NCBI RefSeq assembly: GCF_000970025.1
Contig: NZ_CP009528.1
Coordinates: 496,001 to 560,000, forward strand
Length of the DNA: 64,000 nucleotides
From: Methanosarcina barkeri MS
Lineage (GTDB): Archaea; Halobacteriota; Methanosarcinia; Methanosarcinales; Methanosarcinaceae
Direction of reading: 5' to 3'
The notes beneath the pieces were generated by a model. That model did no database searches and was not told the DNA's origin. It was given only the letters and a program-made list of their open reading frames with translations. Below are positions 9,535-19,579 of this stretch, one piece after another; within the stretch, counting starts at the first letter, position 1, and the number at the start of each line of letters is the position of its first letter. The position numbers and the translations under genes were made by a program.

Positions 9535-12500
9535 ATGAAGAATAAGGGGAAGTTGTATTCGATACATTTATTTTCAATATTCTTTGTTTTCGTTTTTTTA
9601 ATTTCCGTCTCATCTACGACACTGGCCGTTTCTACAGAAGGTGTAGAAAGCAAACTTACTATAACTGAAACTCAGATCACTACAAATAAGTCATTTCAGG
9701 ATTCTCCTGCAATTCATGGCAACAGAATAGTATGGTCTGACAATCGTAATGGAGACTGGGATATTTACATGTACGATCTCTCTACTTCCAAAGAGACTAA
9801 AATCACCACCAATAACTCGGATAAGTACTCTCCTGCTATCTATGGTAATAGGATCGTTTGGCTGGATACCCGTCGGAGTGGAAACTGTGATATCTACATG
9901 TACGATATATCCACTTCCACAGAAACTTATATATCTAGCGCATCGTGGTGTCCTCCTGCAATCTACGGAGACAGAATAGTATGGCAGAATGACTCTCTTT
10001 TTGAATCAGGGATCTGTATGTATAATATCTCTACGTCCAAGATAATCCAGATCACAAACAGCTCACTGGCATCTACTCCTAGTATTTACGGTGATAGAAT
10101 TGTTTGGATTGATATGCGCACTGGTGACTACAATATCTACATGAAAAATATCTCCACATCTAAGGAAGTTCAGATAACTACAAGTCGAACTGATAAAAAA
10201 GAATCAGCCATCTATGGTGATAGAATAGCGTGGAAGGAATATCGCAATGGGAATTGGAATATCTACATGTATAATCTCTCCACTTCTACTGAAACGCAGG
10301 TTACTACCAATAGGTCGCTTAAGTATGATAGTATTATTTCCAATGAAGACTTTGCTATCTATGACGATAGAATTGTTTGGAAAGATGATCGTGATGAAGA
10401 TGAAAAGTATGATATCTACATGTACAACCTTTCAACTTCAAAGGAGGTTCAGATCACAACCAACAAATCAAATCAGATAAAACCCGATATCTTCGGCGAT
10501 AGAATAGTGTGGGCAGATAATCGTAATGATAATTACGACCAGAGTACTAGAAATTATGATATCTATATGGCCACTATTTCAAACATCCCATTTGCTTCTT
10601 TCTCTGCAATTCCAACCTCTGGAATTGCACCATTGGAAGTTAGTTTTACTGATAATAGTACTGGATTATTCACTTCACGGAAATGGGATTTTGGAGATGG
10701 AATATCCTCTGTAGAAGAGAACCCTGTTCACATATACAATGAAGCAGGAAAATATGTTGTTAACTTAACAGTAAGTAACGGAAAAGACACTTCCTCAAGA
10801 ACTCTAAAAATCGATGTGCAGGAAGCTGTAGCTCCTCCCAAAGTATATTTTAAAACAAATGTTACAAGTGGCTATGTTCCTTTTCCTGTTATGTTTACTG
10901 ACCTTTCACAAAATGCAACAACAAGGGTATGGGATTTCAATAATGATAGTATAGTTGACTCTACAGAAAAAAATCCAGTTTATGTATATACAGTTCCAGG
11001 GACCTATACTGTTAACTTGACAGTAAGCAACACGAAAGGTGTTGCCTCAAAACAAACTAATGTAATAGCATCTCCTGCACAATGCGTAGATGGTCAATTA
11101 ATTCTTACGGAAAGTCGGATTACCACTAATGAATCAATGCAAGCAAATCCTGATATTTATGGTGATAAAATTGTCTGGATGGATTGGCGTAGTGGATTAG
11201 ATATTTACACGTATAATCTCTCTACTTTCAAAGAAACCCAAGTTATGAGCTATCTTGATTCAACCAAAGGAGATCCTCATATATATCGTGATAAAGTAGT
11301 GTATATAGATATGCGTAGTGGAAGAAATATCTACATGTACGACCTCTCTACTTCCAAAGAGACTCGAATCACAACTAATAACTCAGATCAGTACGGTCCT
11401 GATATCTACGGTGATAAGATAGTATGGGAAGACTATCGAAATGGAAATTGTGATATCTATATGTATAATCTTTCCACTTCCACGGAAACTCAGATCACTA
11501 ATAATAAATCATCGCAGCAGCCTGCTATCTATGGGGACAGGATAGTTTGGCAGGACACTCGTAATGGAGAAAGCTGGGATAAGCATGGTAACCTCATTTC
11601 TTACTGGAATATCTACATGTATAATCTCTCCACTTATACTGAGACTCAAATTACTACGAGTGGATTAGCGCAGCACCCGGATATCTATGGTGACAGGATA
11701 GTATGGATGGATAAACGTAACGGAAATTGGGACATCTACATGTACGACCTTTCTACTTCCAAGGAAACCCAAATAACTAACAATGAATTAATTCAGCGAT
11801 ATCCCTCTATTTTTGGTAATAGAATAGTATGGGAGAGTTATCATGAAGATAATGAGGCGGAAGTTATTGAGCCCGATAATTACAATATCTATATGTTTGA
11901 CATCTCCAGATTCAAAGAAACGAAAATAACCACAGTTGAATCTTATAAAGCTAGTCCTGCTATTTACGATGATAAAATAGTATGGACAGACTATCGTAAC
12001 GAAAATCCCGATATCTACATGTGCACTATTTCGGAAAGAGAACTGGAATCAAAACTACCTGCAGCAAACTTTACAGTAAATCAGACAGGTGGATGCTCAC
12101 CCCTTACAGTTCTCTTTACTGATACTTCAAAAAACTCAACATCTAGGAGTTGGGATGTTAACAGCGATGGAATCGAAGACTCAGATAAATCAAGCTTTGT
12201 TTATGTGTATGGTTCTGCAGGAACTTACGCGGCTAAACTGACTGCAATCAATGCAAATGGTACTGATACAAAAACTGCTCAGATAATTGTAGACAGAAAG
12301 AGCAGTGGTGGAACAGGTGGTGGCGGAGGAGGCAGTGTGTCTCCAGAACCTACAAAGAATATTGAAGTAAAGGAACTCTGCAAGGTTTTCATCACAAACG
12401 GCAATCCTATAAAGTTTGATTTCACAAATAATGCAACCTGTGTTGTATCTGTGAGCTTCGATGCTAAGAAGACCGTTGGAAAGACCACAACCATTGTTGA

Positions 12501-12999
12501 ACAGTTAAAAAACAAATCCACGCTTACCTTTAACCTGACCGAAGGAGAGGTCTACAAGTACTTCAATGTCTGGATAGGAAACAGCGGGTTTGCAAGCTCA
12601 GATAACATAGAAAATCCCGCTATCTGTTTCAAAGTTGAAAAGTCTTGGATTCAAGATAATAAGATAAATCAGGCTTCTGTCCTACTAAACCGTTACAGCA
12701 ACAAAACATGGGAACAACTAAAAGTCAACCTTTCAGGGGAAGACAGTGAGTACCTGTACTTTACAGCCAATGTTTCAGGGTATTCTTTCTTTGCAATTAC
12801 AGGGAAACCATGTGCCTCTCCTGAAGAAACTGTAACTGAAATACAGTCTGACGATTTAGATAACTCTAAAAATAAGGTAAATCTAGGGTCAAAAATTAAT
12901 ACGGAACCCGAAGAGGAAAGGAAAACAGGCATTCCAGGTTTTGATATGGTTTATGGAATAGCCGGTTTGCTTGTCGTGTTCCTATATAGAAGGAGATAA
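9535..12999 (+). CDS. secreted beta-propeller/PKD surface protein with PGF-CTERM anchor
   Basis: This 1154-residue protein has a signal peptide (residues 1-31). A first TolB-like propeller follows (about 45-350, repeats of IYGDRIVW ... DIYMYNLSTSKETQIT), then PKD domains at about 355-435 and 440-520, a second propeller (about 525-840), and a third PKD (about 845-925). A Gly-rich linker, a PGF-pre-PGF-like domain (about 945-1090) and a C-terminal PGF-CTERM tail (IPGFDM, hydrophobic stretch, RRR) complete it. In this family an archaeosortase removes the tail and joins the protein to membrane lipid, so it should sit on the S-layer side of the cell. An AAGGGGAAAA ribosome site precedes ATG 9535. 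It is the only complete gene between the two tRNA-Val repeats. Confidence 0.93.
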   Translation: MKNKGKLYSIHLFSIFFVFVFLISVSSTTLAVSTEGVESKLTITETQITTNKSFQDSPAIHGNRIVWSDNRNGDWDIYMYDLSTSKETKITTNNSDKYSPAIYGNRIVWLDTRRSGNCDIYMYDISTSTETYISSASWCPPAIYGDRIVWQNDSLFESGICMYNISTSKIIQITNSSLASTPSIYGDRIVWIDMRTGDYNIYMKNISTSKEVQITTSRTDKKESAIYGDRIAWKEYRNGNWNIYMYNLSTSTETQVTTNRSLKYDSIISNEDFAIYDDRIVWKDDRDEDEKYDIYMYNLSTSKEVQITTNKSNQIKPDIFGDRIVWADNRNDNYDQSTRNYDIYMATISNIPFASFSAIPTSGIAPLEVSFTDNSTGLFTSRKWDFGDGISSVEENPVHIYNEAGKYVVNLTVSNGKDTSSRTLKIDVQEAVAPPKVYFKTNVTSGYVPFPVMFTDLSQNATTRVWDFNNDSIVDSTEKNPVYVYTVPGTYTVNLTVSNTKGVASKQTNVIASPAQCVDGQLILTESRITTNESMQANPDIYGDKIVWMDWRSGLDIYTYNLSTFKETQVMSYLDSTKGDPHIYRDKVVYIDMRSGRNIYMYDLSTSKETRITTNNSDQYGPDIYGDKIVWEDYRNGNCDIYMYNLSTSTETQITNNKSSQQPAIYGDRIVWQDTRNGESWDKHGNLISYWNIYMYNLSTYTETQITTSGLAQHPDIYGDRIVWMDKRNGNWDIYMYDLSTSKETQITNNELIQRYPSIFGNRIVWESYHEDNEAEVIEPDNYNIYMFDISRFKETKITTVESYKASPAIYDDKIVWTDYRNENPDIYMCTISERELESKLPAANFTVNQTGGCSPLTVLFTDTSKNSTSRSWDVNSDGIEDSDKSSFVYVYGSAGTYAAKLTAINANGTDTKTAQIIVDRKSSGGTGGGGGGSVSPEPTKNIEVKELCKVFITNGNPIKFDFTNNATCVVSVSFDAKKTVGKTTTIVEQLKNKSTLTFNLTEGEVYKYFNVWIGNSGFASSDNIENPAICFKVEKSWIQDNKINQASVLLNRYSNKTWEQLKVNLSGEDSEYLYFTANVSGYSFFAITGKPCASPEETVTEIQSDDLDNSKNKVNLGSKINTEPEEERKTGIPGFDMVYGIAGLLVVFLYRRR

Positions 13000-13226
13000 A
13001 GCAGGTTAACTAGCAAAGTGATTGATCAAATCTGGTAAACAATGTGGATATACTGCTTGCCAGATTTAAAACTATTTTTTGACAAAAATTTTTCTGCAGT
13101 TCTGCTGAGTCAAAGTTTAAACATGGACCGCTAATATAATCCGAAAATTCGTCCTAGAAACAAGAGTTAAAGCACTATATAAGGAGACTCATAATGCCTC
13201 TAAATCAAAAAACAAGAATAATTAAG

Positions 13227-13300
13227 TGGGCCCGCTGGAATTCGAATCCAGGACCTCCGCCGTGTGAAGGCGACGTCATAACCGTCTAGACCACGAGCCC
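13227..13300 (-). tRNA. tRNA-Val (anticodon CAC)
   Basis: A full 74-base cloverleaf can be drawn on the minus strand. The acceptor is GGGCTCG/CGGGCCC with discriminator A. The D arm contains TGGTCTAGACGGTTATGA. The anticodon stem TCGCC/GGCGG closes a seven-base loop TTCACAC, giving anticodon CAC. The T arm is CTGGA TTCGAAT TCCAG. CCA is not encoded. Its 3' half is duplicated at 9259-9304. Confidence 0.95.
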
Positions 13301-13413
13301 ATATTGTTTTTGAAATCTAAAAAGGAATAAGCACCATAAAATAGAACTTCTTATGTATAAGCTTATCGCTTGTTAACGATGTTAGGGGCTGCCCCGATGC
13401 ATTATGAAATTGT

Positions 13414-14552
13414 TAGGAGTTACGCAGTTGGCTCCTAGCATATTGTTTTTTCCAAACTTTCAAATATTTGAATTAATTTAACGTGTATTGGGGATTCCTT
13501 AAGTATTCTGTCACTGCCACTCTTCTAATTTTCATAGCACTTTCAAACCAGGATATTCCACTTTTGATTCTTTGTAATTCCAGTCTAAGAAAAGCTCTTA
13601 ATGAGAACATTATATGTGCTCTTTGTGATTCTTCCTTTCTTGCCTGACATTTTTCGACACCACAGAACTGTTTTATTCCCCTATGATATTCCTCAATTCT
13701 CCATGACTTCTTTGCCAAATCTTCACGTTTTGCTTCATCCATCTCTTGCACATCTGTAACCCAGTGTTGCGTGTCTCCATTTTTTGAAACTATCCTAAAC
13801 ACCTTTACAAATCCATATGCTTTGAGGTGAACCACACGTCCTTTTGGAGGAATATCTACTGTTTCAAGTGGCACATTTCCCTTGTTGTCAGGATTTACCA
13901 AACGATTATTTTTCAATCTTGTAAGGAAATGCCACTCTTTCTGTCTAATGGCTTTAAGGTTTTTCACACTTGCATACCATGTATCAAATAAAACGAATTT
14001 GGGATTAAAACCACGTTCTTCGGCCTTGTCAAGCATATCACGGAAATGGTCATTCTTTGTTTTGTCGTCTACATCGATGTTATAAATTCGAAAATCGATA
14101 GGTATAACGGTTGTACCGTCAGTCCAAACTAAGGTAACCAGGCCTATTCCCTTTACAGTACGATGATGTTTTCCACTCCACATACGACGAACAAAAGCAA
14201 TTTCTTCTGCGTATGGTTTATCTAATGTTGAATCATCAACAATTAGGTATCCTCCCTTAAGCTTGACATAACTTTTTACTTCCTCCCATAGTGCTTCCGT
14301 GTCTGGAGGTTGCCTTTGAAGGCAACGAGTAAAAGCATCATGAGAAGGAGCATTAGCTATGTCTGGATAACATCTAGCAGCTTCAGTACAGCTAAAAACG
14401 TTAGAAGCCGCAATGAGAAAATTAATGTAGTCAATGTCGGTACACTTAGGTGGATTTATGTCCATAACTCCGTACGTTTTTAGAGAAACACTAAGCCATA
14501 AGTATATTTATAAAGATATCAAGTTTTCGGCATTTTAACTGCGTAAGTCCTA
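13414..14552 (-). mobile_element. 1139-bp insertion sequence, copy 2, with 5-bp target duplication ATTGT
   Basis: This element has the same length, ends and orientation as 455-1593. Flanking ATTGT occurs at 13409-13413 and 14553-14557. It lies between tRNA-Val and the prepilin peptidase and breaks no gene that I can recognise. Confidence 0.97.
13473..14465 (-). CDS. DDE transposase of the IS (IS4/IS701-like), copy 2
   Basis: This 330-residue protein is identical to the transposase at 514-1506 except for Arg at residue 256, caused by one T-to-C change at 13699 on the plus strand. It shows the same DDST, DTWYAS and EEYHRGIK motifs. The change lies just before the conserved C-terminal segment and is conservative, so activity is probably kept. 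Confidence 0.93.
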   Translation of the reverse strand: MDINPPKCTDIDYINFLIAASNVFSCTEAARCYPDIANAPSHDAFTRCLQRQPPDTEALWEEVKSYVKLKGGYLIVDDSTLDKPYAEEIAFVRRMWSGKHHRTVKGIGLVTLVWTDGTTVIPIDFRIYNIDVDDKTKNDHFRDMLDKAEERGFNPKFVLFDTWYASVKNLKAIRQKEWHFLTRLKNNRLVNPDNKGNVPLETVDIPPKGRVVHLKAYGFVKVFRIVSKNGDTQHWVTDVQEMDEAKREDLAKKSWRIEEYHRGIKQFCGVEKCQARKEESQRAHIMFSLRAFLRLELQRIKSGISWFESAMKIRRVAVTEYLRNPQYTLN

Positions 14553-14760
14553 ATTGTTATTATATTTTACTCGGTCTGGATTTCAGCTTTTTTTGGTTAT
14601 TTTATCAAGTCCTTTTCAGCCTTTTATCGCTCTGCTGATACTTTATATAGAGAGTGAAATCCTTAGTTGCTCTGCAGGAGATTTTCAATTACATAACCAA
14701 TAAATTAAATAAGTAATAAATGTAAATAACTCTAAAAACTAATTTCATTGCAGGGTTGAA

Positions 14761-15525
14761 ATGATAGAAATCCTTAAAATCTTCTTCAGTGTGCCCTTTT
14801 TACTGTACTCGTGTTATTCTGACCTTAACTCCCGCAGGGTCTCAAATAAGGTCTGGAAATACATGCTCGCATCGGGTTCAGGGTTTGTTTTTTATGAAAT
14901 TCTTACAGACGGACTTTCCTACCTTATGCCTCTTCTTTTATCAGGAGTTCTCGTTTTTACGGCCGTATATCTCCTTTTCCAGTTTGGGGCTTTTGGAGGT
15001 GGGGATGCAAAGGGGTTGATCGTGCTTTCCATCCTTTTTCCTTCTTATCCGGTGTTTAGCTTTTCTGAAAAAATATATCCTCTGCTAGGGGTTCCACAGA
15101 TAGGACTTTTCACTTTTACGGTACTGGGAAATGCCCTCCTGATGACAATACTTGTTCCCCTCGGGATGTTCGGCTATAATCTCCTTCATTTTTCGCCTGA
15201 GATGATCAAAAATCCGCTTTACATGTTTATAGGATACCGGACAGAGATTTCTTCTCTGAAGTACAAGAAACACCTTGGCCTGCTTGAAAAATTTGAGCTT
15301 GATGAAAGTGGAAGCCTCAAAAAAACATTTTCCCGTACAGGCCTCAACTTCGATGCGGACCAGAAACCGGAACTTGAGGAATATCTGAAAAAAGGTTTGA
15401 TTGAGAAAGATATCTGGGTTACTCCCGGCCTGCCGTTCATGCTTTCAATTACAGCAGGCTTTATTACTGCTGTTGTTTTTGGGGATTTGATCTTTTATGC
15501 GGTCATGCGCCTCATTGTAAATTAA
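14761..15525 (+). CDS. A24-family prepilin/preflagellin peptidase
   Basis: This 254-residue membrane protein is an aspartic protease of the GXGD type. The first catalytic Asp is in YSDLNSRRVSN near residue 21 and the second in FGGGDAKGL near residue 82. Several hydrophobic segments flank these, and a C-terminal helix follows a soluble stretch. The family cleaves class III signal peptides of archaellins and type IV pilins at the cytoplasmic face of the membrane. No pilin or archaellin genes are adjacent, so it probably serves substrates encoded elsewhere. It converges on the lipoprotein gene at 15748-16668. Confidence 0.85.
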   Translation: MIEILKIFFSVPFLLYSCYSDLNSRRVSNKVWKYMLASGSGFVFYEILTDGLSYLMPLLLSGVLVFTAVYLLFQFGAFGGGDAKGLIVLSILFPSYPVFSFSEKIYPLLGVPQIGLFTFTVLGNALLMTILVPLGMFGYNLLHFSPEMIKNPLYMFIGYRTEISSLKYKKHLGLLEKFELDESGSLKKTFSRTGLNFDADQKPELEEYLKKGLIEKDIWVTPGLPFMLSITAGFITAVVFGDLIFYAVMRLIVN

Positions 15526-15615
15526 ACCTCATGGTGTATTTTGATAAAATTGAAAACTTTGATGTTTTGAAAACACATATTATTAAGTAAGTGGTAACCT
15601 AGTAGACATCTCTAC

Positions 15616-15669
15616 TCCTCTCGATTCTTGTTTAATCGAGGGGGTAACGAAAATAACCCCTTGAGAGGA
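15616..15669. terminator. branched inverted-repeat structure between convergent genes
   Basis: The outer arms TCCTCTC/GAGAGGA (15616-15622 and 15663-15669) enclose two hairpins: GATT/AATC (15623-15626 and 15634-15637) and GGGGT/ACCCC (15641-15645 and 15656-15660). An alternative pairing CTCGATT/AATCGAG overlaps the outer arm. It sits between two convergent genes, so a shared transcript end is the simplest reading. Confidence 0.4.
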
Positions 15670-15747
15670 AAATTATTTTTTACGTTTAGATATCTAACTA
15701 TTTACAAAGTGTCTTGTGATAAAGGATGGTCAGGCTTTGGAATAAAA

Positions 15748-16668
15748 CTAATTATCACCTCGCCCTTCTATGACATCAATGATACGCTGGCCGATCAGTG
15801 GAGCGGCGGTAGCAGCAAAAGTGGGATTAGGGTGAGAATCCGAAGTTGATGCGGCATTTTCCGGCAAGAGGTATAGCCCGCCTCCGGTTTGCAGGTCGTG
15901 GAAATCCCAGATATAGATATTATCGCCAGGTTCATCCCAAGTTGTTTTGACCCAGTTCGCAAAGTCTCTTGATCTCTTTGCTTCTTCGGCATTGGTTGCA
16001 CTTTCGACTAAAGCCGGACCGGTCCAAACGATGAAGCGGTTATTCGGAAACTCATGCATCTTTGCTTTCAGGGCTTTGTATTGCAGCTTATAATTCTCTT
16101 CACTTTTGACACTGGAAGTTATATCCGGAGAACCGGTGTCGGCAACAACGCTGCTGACCGGAAAACAGTGCTTCCAAACGATAACGTCATAAGTCTGAGT
16201 CAGTATCTCTAAGGTCGGTTCTGTCTTATAGACAGAAGCACCAGCATGATTTACCCAGATGTTCCAATAATCGTAAGGATAGTTATTCCATCCATAGGGG
16301 TGTGATTTTGGAAATTCCATTTGTGTTATACTGTAGTTTGTGCCGTGATTAGTGTTGTAATTTGCAATAGTAGTGTCTACCCCACCGTCCCAGATGACTC
16401 CACCGGTGCTGTGATGTAGATAAATGACCTTTGCTGAACTCGACATCGATTCGGCATTTTCATTTTTCACGGCTGTAATATTGTTGTCTGTGTCAGTTAC
16501 GTTCGTTGTTGTAGTCGCGTTATGTGCAAATACTACTAACTGTTCATTTTCACTGGCGCTTGAATTATCCGTATCCGAGTTTGAACTACACCCCGATGTA
16601 GAGATAAATAAAATAGCAGTTAGCAATCCTATATATTTAATTCCAGAAATTTTACTGGTAAGGCTCAT
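15748..16668 (-). CDS. SGNH-hydrolase-like lipoprotein
   Basis: This 306-residue exported protein starts with a lipoprotein signal (FISTSGC, Cys near 27) and a Ser/Thr/Asn-rich linker to about residue 75. The catalytic-looking domain contains LHHSTGGVIWDGG (about 85-97, possible nucleophile Ser), KHCFPVSSV, WTGPALVES, and near the C-terminus SDSHPNPTFA with the D-x-x-H pattern expected of SGNH/GDSL esterases. The substrate is unknown; cell-surface glycan or ester cleavage is possible. A GGGGGATTGTC ribosome site precedes the ATG. The family assignment rests on motif reading only. Confidence 0.6.
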   Translation of the reverse strand: MSLTSKISGIKYIGLLTAILFISTSGCSSNSDTDNSSASENEQLVVFAHNATTTTNVTDTDNNITAVKNENAESMSSSAKVIYLHHSTGGVIWDGGVDTTIANYNTNHGTNYSITQMEFPKSHPYGWNNYPYDYWNIWVNHAGASVYKTEPTLEILTQTYDVIVWKHCFPVSSVVADTGSPDITSSVKSEENYKLQYKALKAKMHEFPNNRFIVWTGPALVESATNAEEAKRSRDFANWVKTTWDEPGDNIYIWDFHDLQTGGGLYLLPENAASTSDSHPNPTFAATAAPLIGQRIIDVIEGRGDN

Positions 16669-16871
16669 GACAATCCCCCAGGCAATTACTTATTATTCTT
16701 TTATAAGATGACGTTACTGTCGGTAAAAGTGAATTTGCTCACAACTTACTTAAATTCATTGTTATGTTTACTACAATAAGAACGTTGCCTTACCATTCAA
16801 CTATACAAAAATAGTAAAGGATTTTATTAGTGAAAAGTAATAATGTTTTTTAAGAATTAATAGGAACCTAT

Positions 16872-17139
16872 ATTCGGCAGGTCGACATTTCATTTTTGAT
16901 GATTTTTAATGATGGCGATTTTGGAATGATATTTCCTTATTGTGTGTAGTTATTATGTTTACATATGATCTAAACATAATCTCCCATACTAAACTTTAAT
17001 GGAAAAATGATTCAGTGTTTATATGTGTCGTGGTCGTTAAGCTACACGTTAACCAGTTTTAAATCTAATGTAAATTAATTAAATGTTTAAAAACGATATC
17101 AAAAAAAATATTTAAATTCCTTATATCGACCTGCCGAAT
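16872..17139. repeat. 268-bp element bounded by 14-bp perfect inverted repeats
   Basis: ATTCGGCAGGTCGA (16872-16885) and its exact complement (17126-17139) bound a non-coding AT-rich core. Outside the element a 22-bp sequence, AATGTTTT followed by AAGAATTAATAG, occurs once on the left (about 16842-16863) and twice on the right (about 17151-17194). No clear target duplication is seen directly at the repeat ends. It is probably a MITE or a decayed IS end pair; a structured RNA is possible. Confidence 0.5.
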
Positions 17140-17241
17140 CCAGGATAGGAATGTTTTCTTAAGAATTAATAGCAATGTTTTCTAAGAATTAATAGCGACA
17201 TTTCTTATATAACATCGCTACTCTGTCTACTTTTCAAAGAA

Positions 17242-17829
17242 TTACCTTTTTTGTACGACAAGCAGTCCGTAAAGAATCGTTCCCGGAACCGGCGGATTTT
17301 CAGGCGTGCCTTTTGCAATTCTTTCTTCAGGATAACCAAGGTTTTCGCAGGTATAAAGTTCAGCTTCAATACCCAGCTCTTTAAGAATTTCTGCGACCTC
17401 AGGTGAGCCAAAGTTTTCTTCCGGCAGCAGGAAGATATTTCTTCCGTTCTTTAACTCCCGGATCAACTCGGCTTTTGCAGGTTCCGAGTCCCTGCCGTGG
17501 GCTGTGATTGCGCAGAGGTTGGTCAGGTTTACTTTTGTACGTGCACAGGCCACCTGTATTGAAGAAATCCCAGGTATAACGGTGTCTTTCTCCCTTGCGA
17601 ATTTTCCGAGCCCTGAAAACATGGGATCGCCTGTAGACAGGACGACTGCATCGGCTGGCAAGAGATGAAGTGATTTATAGTCCTTGATCGGTTTTGCTTC
17701 GCATGTGATATATTCCTGTGCAATCTCAATAGCTCTTTTTGCACCATAAACCACAGAAGCTTTCCTTATAGCCTTTATTCCTTCTTCCGTAAGCATTCCG
17801 GGCCCGACTCCGACTCCTACGACGATCAT
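17242..17829 (-). CDS. cbiE: cobalt-precorrin-7 (C5)-methyltransferase
   Basis: This 195-residue protein belongs to the tetrapyrrole methylase fold. It has the N-terminal VGVGVGPGMLTEEG SAM-binding loop, VLSTGDPMFSG near residue 72 and GISSIQVACART near residue 96. CbiE methylates C5 of the corrin ring with S-adenosylmethionine in the anaerobic cobalamin route. The length matches stand-alone archaeal CbiE without the CbiT decarboxylase domain. It lies 28 bases after cbiD on the same strand and is surely co-transcribed with it. Cobamides are essential to methanogens as methyl carriers. Confidence 0.92.
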   Translation of the reverse strand: MIVVGVGVGPGMLTEEGIKAIRKASVVYGAKRAIEIAQEYITCEAKPIKDYKSLHLLPADAVVLSTGDPMFSGLGKFAREKDTVIPGISSIQVACARTKVNLTNLCAITAHGRDSEPAKAELIRELKNGRNIFLLPEENFGSPEVAEILKELGIEAELYTCENLGYPEERIAKGTPENPPVPGTILYGLLVVQKR

Positions 17830-17857
17830 TATTTTTCTTCCCCTTTTCCTGTTTTTA

Positions 17858-18877
17858 TTAACTCTTATTCTTACTGTCCATCAGTACCGACCCATCTCTG
17901 TCGATTACCACAATTCTTGCACCTTTTCCTTTCTCGATTGCCATCTCGAAGGCTTCTTTCAGGCGCACATGTTCAGGTTCTTTTTTAAGCATCTCGACAA
18001 CGGTTGCATATCCGCTGCCTTCAAGCATCTTGGGATTTCCCCATTTAAGGACAAGGCCTGGAAGCCCGCAAATAATTATATCGCCAGAAGCATAATCAAG
18101 CCCTTCCGAGATCCTGCTTCCGACCATAACAACTGTATAATCTGGAAAAAGCATGTGGGAATAGCGCATTCCTATCCGGCCTGTAGTCAGTACCACTCTG
18201 TCCGTGCAGCGGATCAGGTCTCCTCTCGTCTCTCCCAGATGGTCGTTCCATGGCTCAACAAAACCTGTGCTCCCAAGTACGGAAATTCCGCCTTCAACCC
18301 CTATCCTGCTGTTCAGGGTTTTTTTTCCGATCTTCTCTCCATCTGGAATTGAGATTGTAACCTCGGCTCCTTTCAGGCCCAGTTCTTCTATAGCTTCCTG
18401 TACTGCAGCCCTTATTTGTTCCATCGGTTTTGGGTTAATAGCTGGCTGGCCTTTCGGAACCTGTAGCCCGTCCCTTCTGACGATTCCTATACCTTTTCCT
18501 CCTAAGATTCGGATTCCTTCAGTTTCCTTTGCTTCTCCCACAAATTCAAGCCCTCGGGTAATATCAGATTCGTGGTCGTTTTGAATCTTTTTCACAACTG
18601 CGCGCCCCTGCGAGGCTTCACTGACCTCCATCTGGGCTCTCAGTCCCACAGGCGTCGGGACGGATACGTTATCAACCGTTTTCTTGAGGGAAAGGACTGC
18701 GGCTTTTGCAGCAGCACTTGCTGTAGTTCCTGTAGTATATCCTCGTTTGAGGATAGACCCATCACTCAGAACCACAAGCATCCCGGATGCTACTTTTGTT
18801 TCAAGTTCTTCCCTGGGAAGCCCTGTGCGGGCAATCCAGTCTTCAGGGATCTTGAAATTGTTAACAGGATCTATCAT
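17858..18877 (-). CDS. cbiD: cobalt-precorrin-5B (C1)-methyltransferase
   Basis: This 339-residue protein shows CbiD hallmarks: [16 protein letters not shown] near residue 45 and, further on, [16 protein letters not shown] and [17 protein letters not shown]. CbiD acts in the anaerobic corrin pathway at the C1 methylation step that accompanies loss of the C2 unit of precorrin-5. It is the first gene of a two-gene unit with cbiE. A 21-bp tandem repeat lies about 185 bases upstream of the start (19062-19124). The other cobalamin genes are not in the window. Confidence 0.93.
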   Translation of the reverse strand: MIDPVNNFKIPEDWIARTGLPREELETKVASGMLVVLSDGSILKRGYTTGTTASAAAKAAVLSLKKTVDNVSVPTPVGLRAQMEVSEASQGRAVVKKIQNDHESDITRGLEFVGEAKETEGIRILGGKGIGIVRRDGLQVPKGQPAINPKPMEQIRAAVQEAIEELGLKGAEVTISIPDGEKIGKKTLNSRIGVEGGISVLGSTGFVEPWNDHLGETRGDLIRCTDRVVLTTGRIGMRYSHMLFPDYTVVMVGSRISEGLDYASGDIIICGLPGLVLKWGNPKMLEGSGYATVVEMLKKEPEHVRLKEAFEMAIEKGKGARIVVIDRDGSVLMDSKNKS

Positions 18878-19061
18878 GGAAGAATACTCGGAGGTTTTTT
18901 ATTATAAATGTATTGACATGGAAATCGGAAAGGAACCTGATTGGTTTTGGATAAGCTTTGCCTTCTTTTCTGGTTTTACTGCATATGATAAAAGTAACTG
19001 ACATCAAATGTATATTAAAAAGATAGAAAAGAGGTGGCATCATTCCAGGAGTGGGGATTTA

Positions 19062-19124
19062 TTTTTTGGAAATGGGGTTTTGTTTTTTGGAAATGGGGTT
19101 TTGTTTTTTGGAAATGGGTTTTTA
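19062..19124. repeat. 21-bp tandem repeat, three copies, upstream of cbiD
   Basis: The unit TTTTTTGGAAATGGGGTTTTG is repeated at 19062, 19083 and 19104. It lies in the 700-bp gap between cbiD and mutL (18878-19579), in which I see no gene. Confidence 0.9.
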
Positions 19125-19579
19125 TCCTGGAGTCTGGAACGATTGGGGATTCGTTCCTTCTTTAGGGTGTTGGGGTTGGTGTGTGAAAAATAACCTTAGG
19201 AATGATGCCTGTTTCAGATGCCGGCACTTGCCTGGCACAACTACTACATCTTAAGTTCTATTATATAAATGTATAGGAAACTAAGGATGATCTTTCAATA
19301 TAGAAGTATATCGATTGATTATGGACATGTCAATTATGTATTCCATAATATTTCCATATAATCCTCATATTTTGGTCTCTCAACTGCATTTTCTAACTTC
19401 GCTGAAACAAACTTCTCTTTGGAGTATATACTCATTCAACTTTAAAATAATAGTGTATAAGAGGGAAGGCGCTACTGGACTTTATTCCGGAAATCCGGGG
19501 TAAATTAAAGTCCAGGAAATATTAAACTCCAATAGATGAATAAAAACCTGACTGTTATTTTTTCAGGTTACAGACCTTT

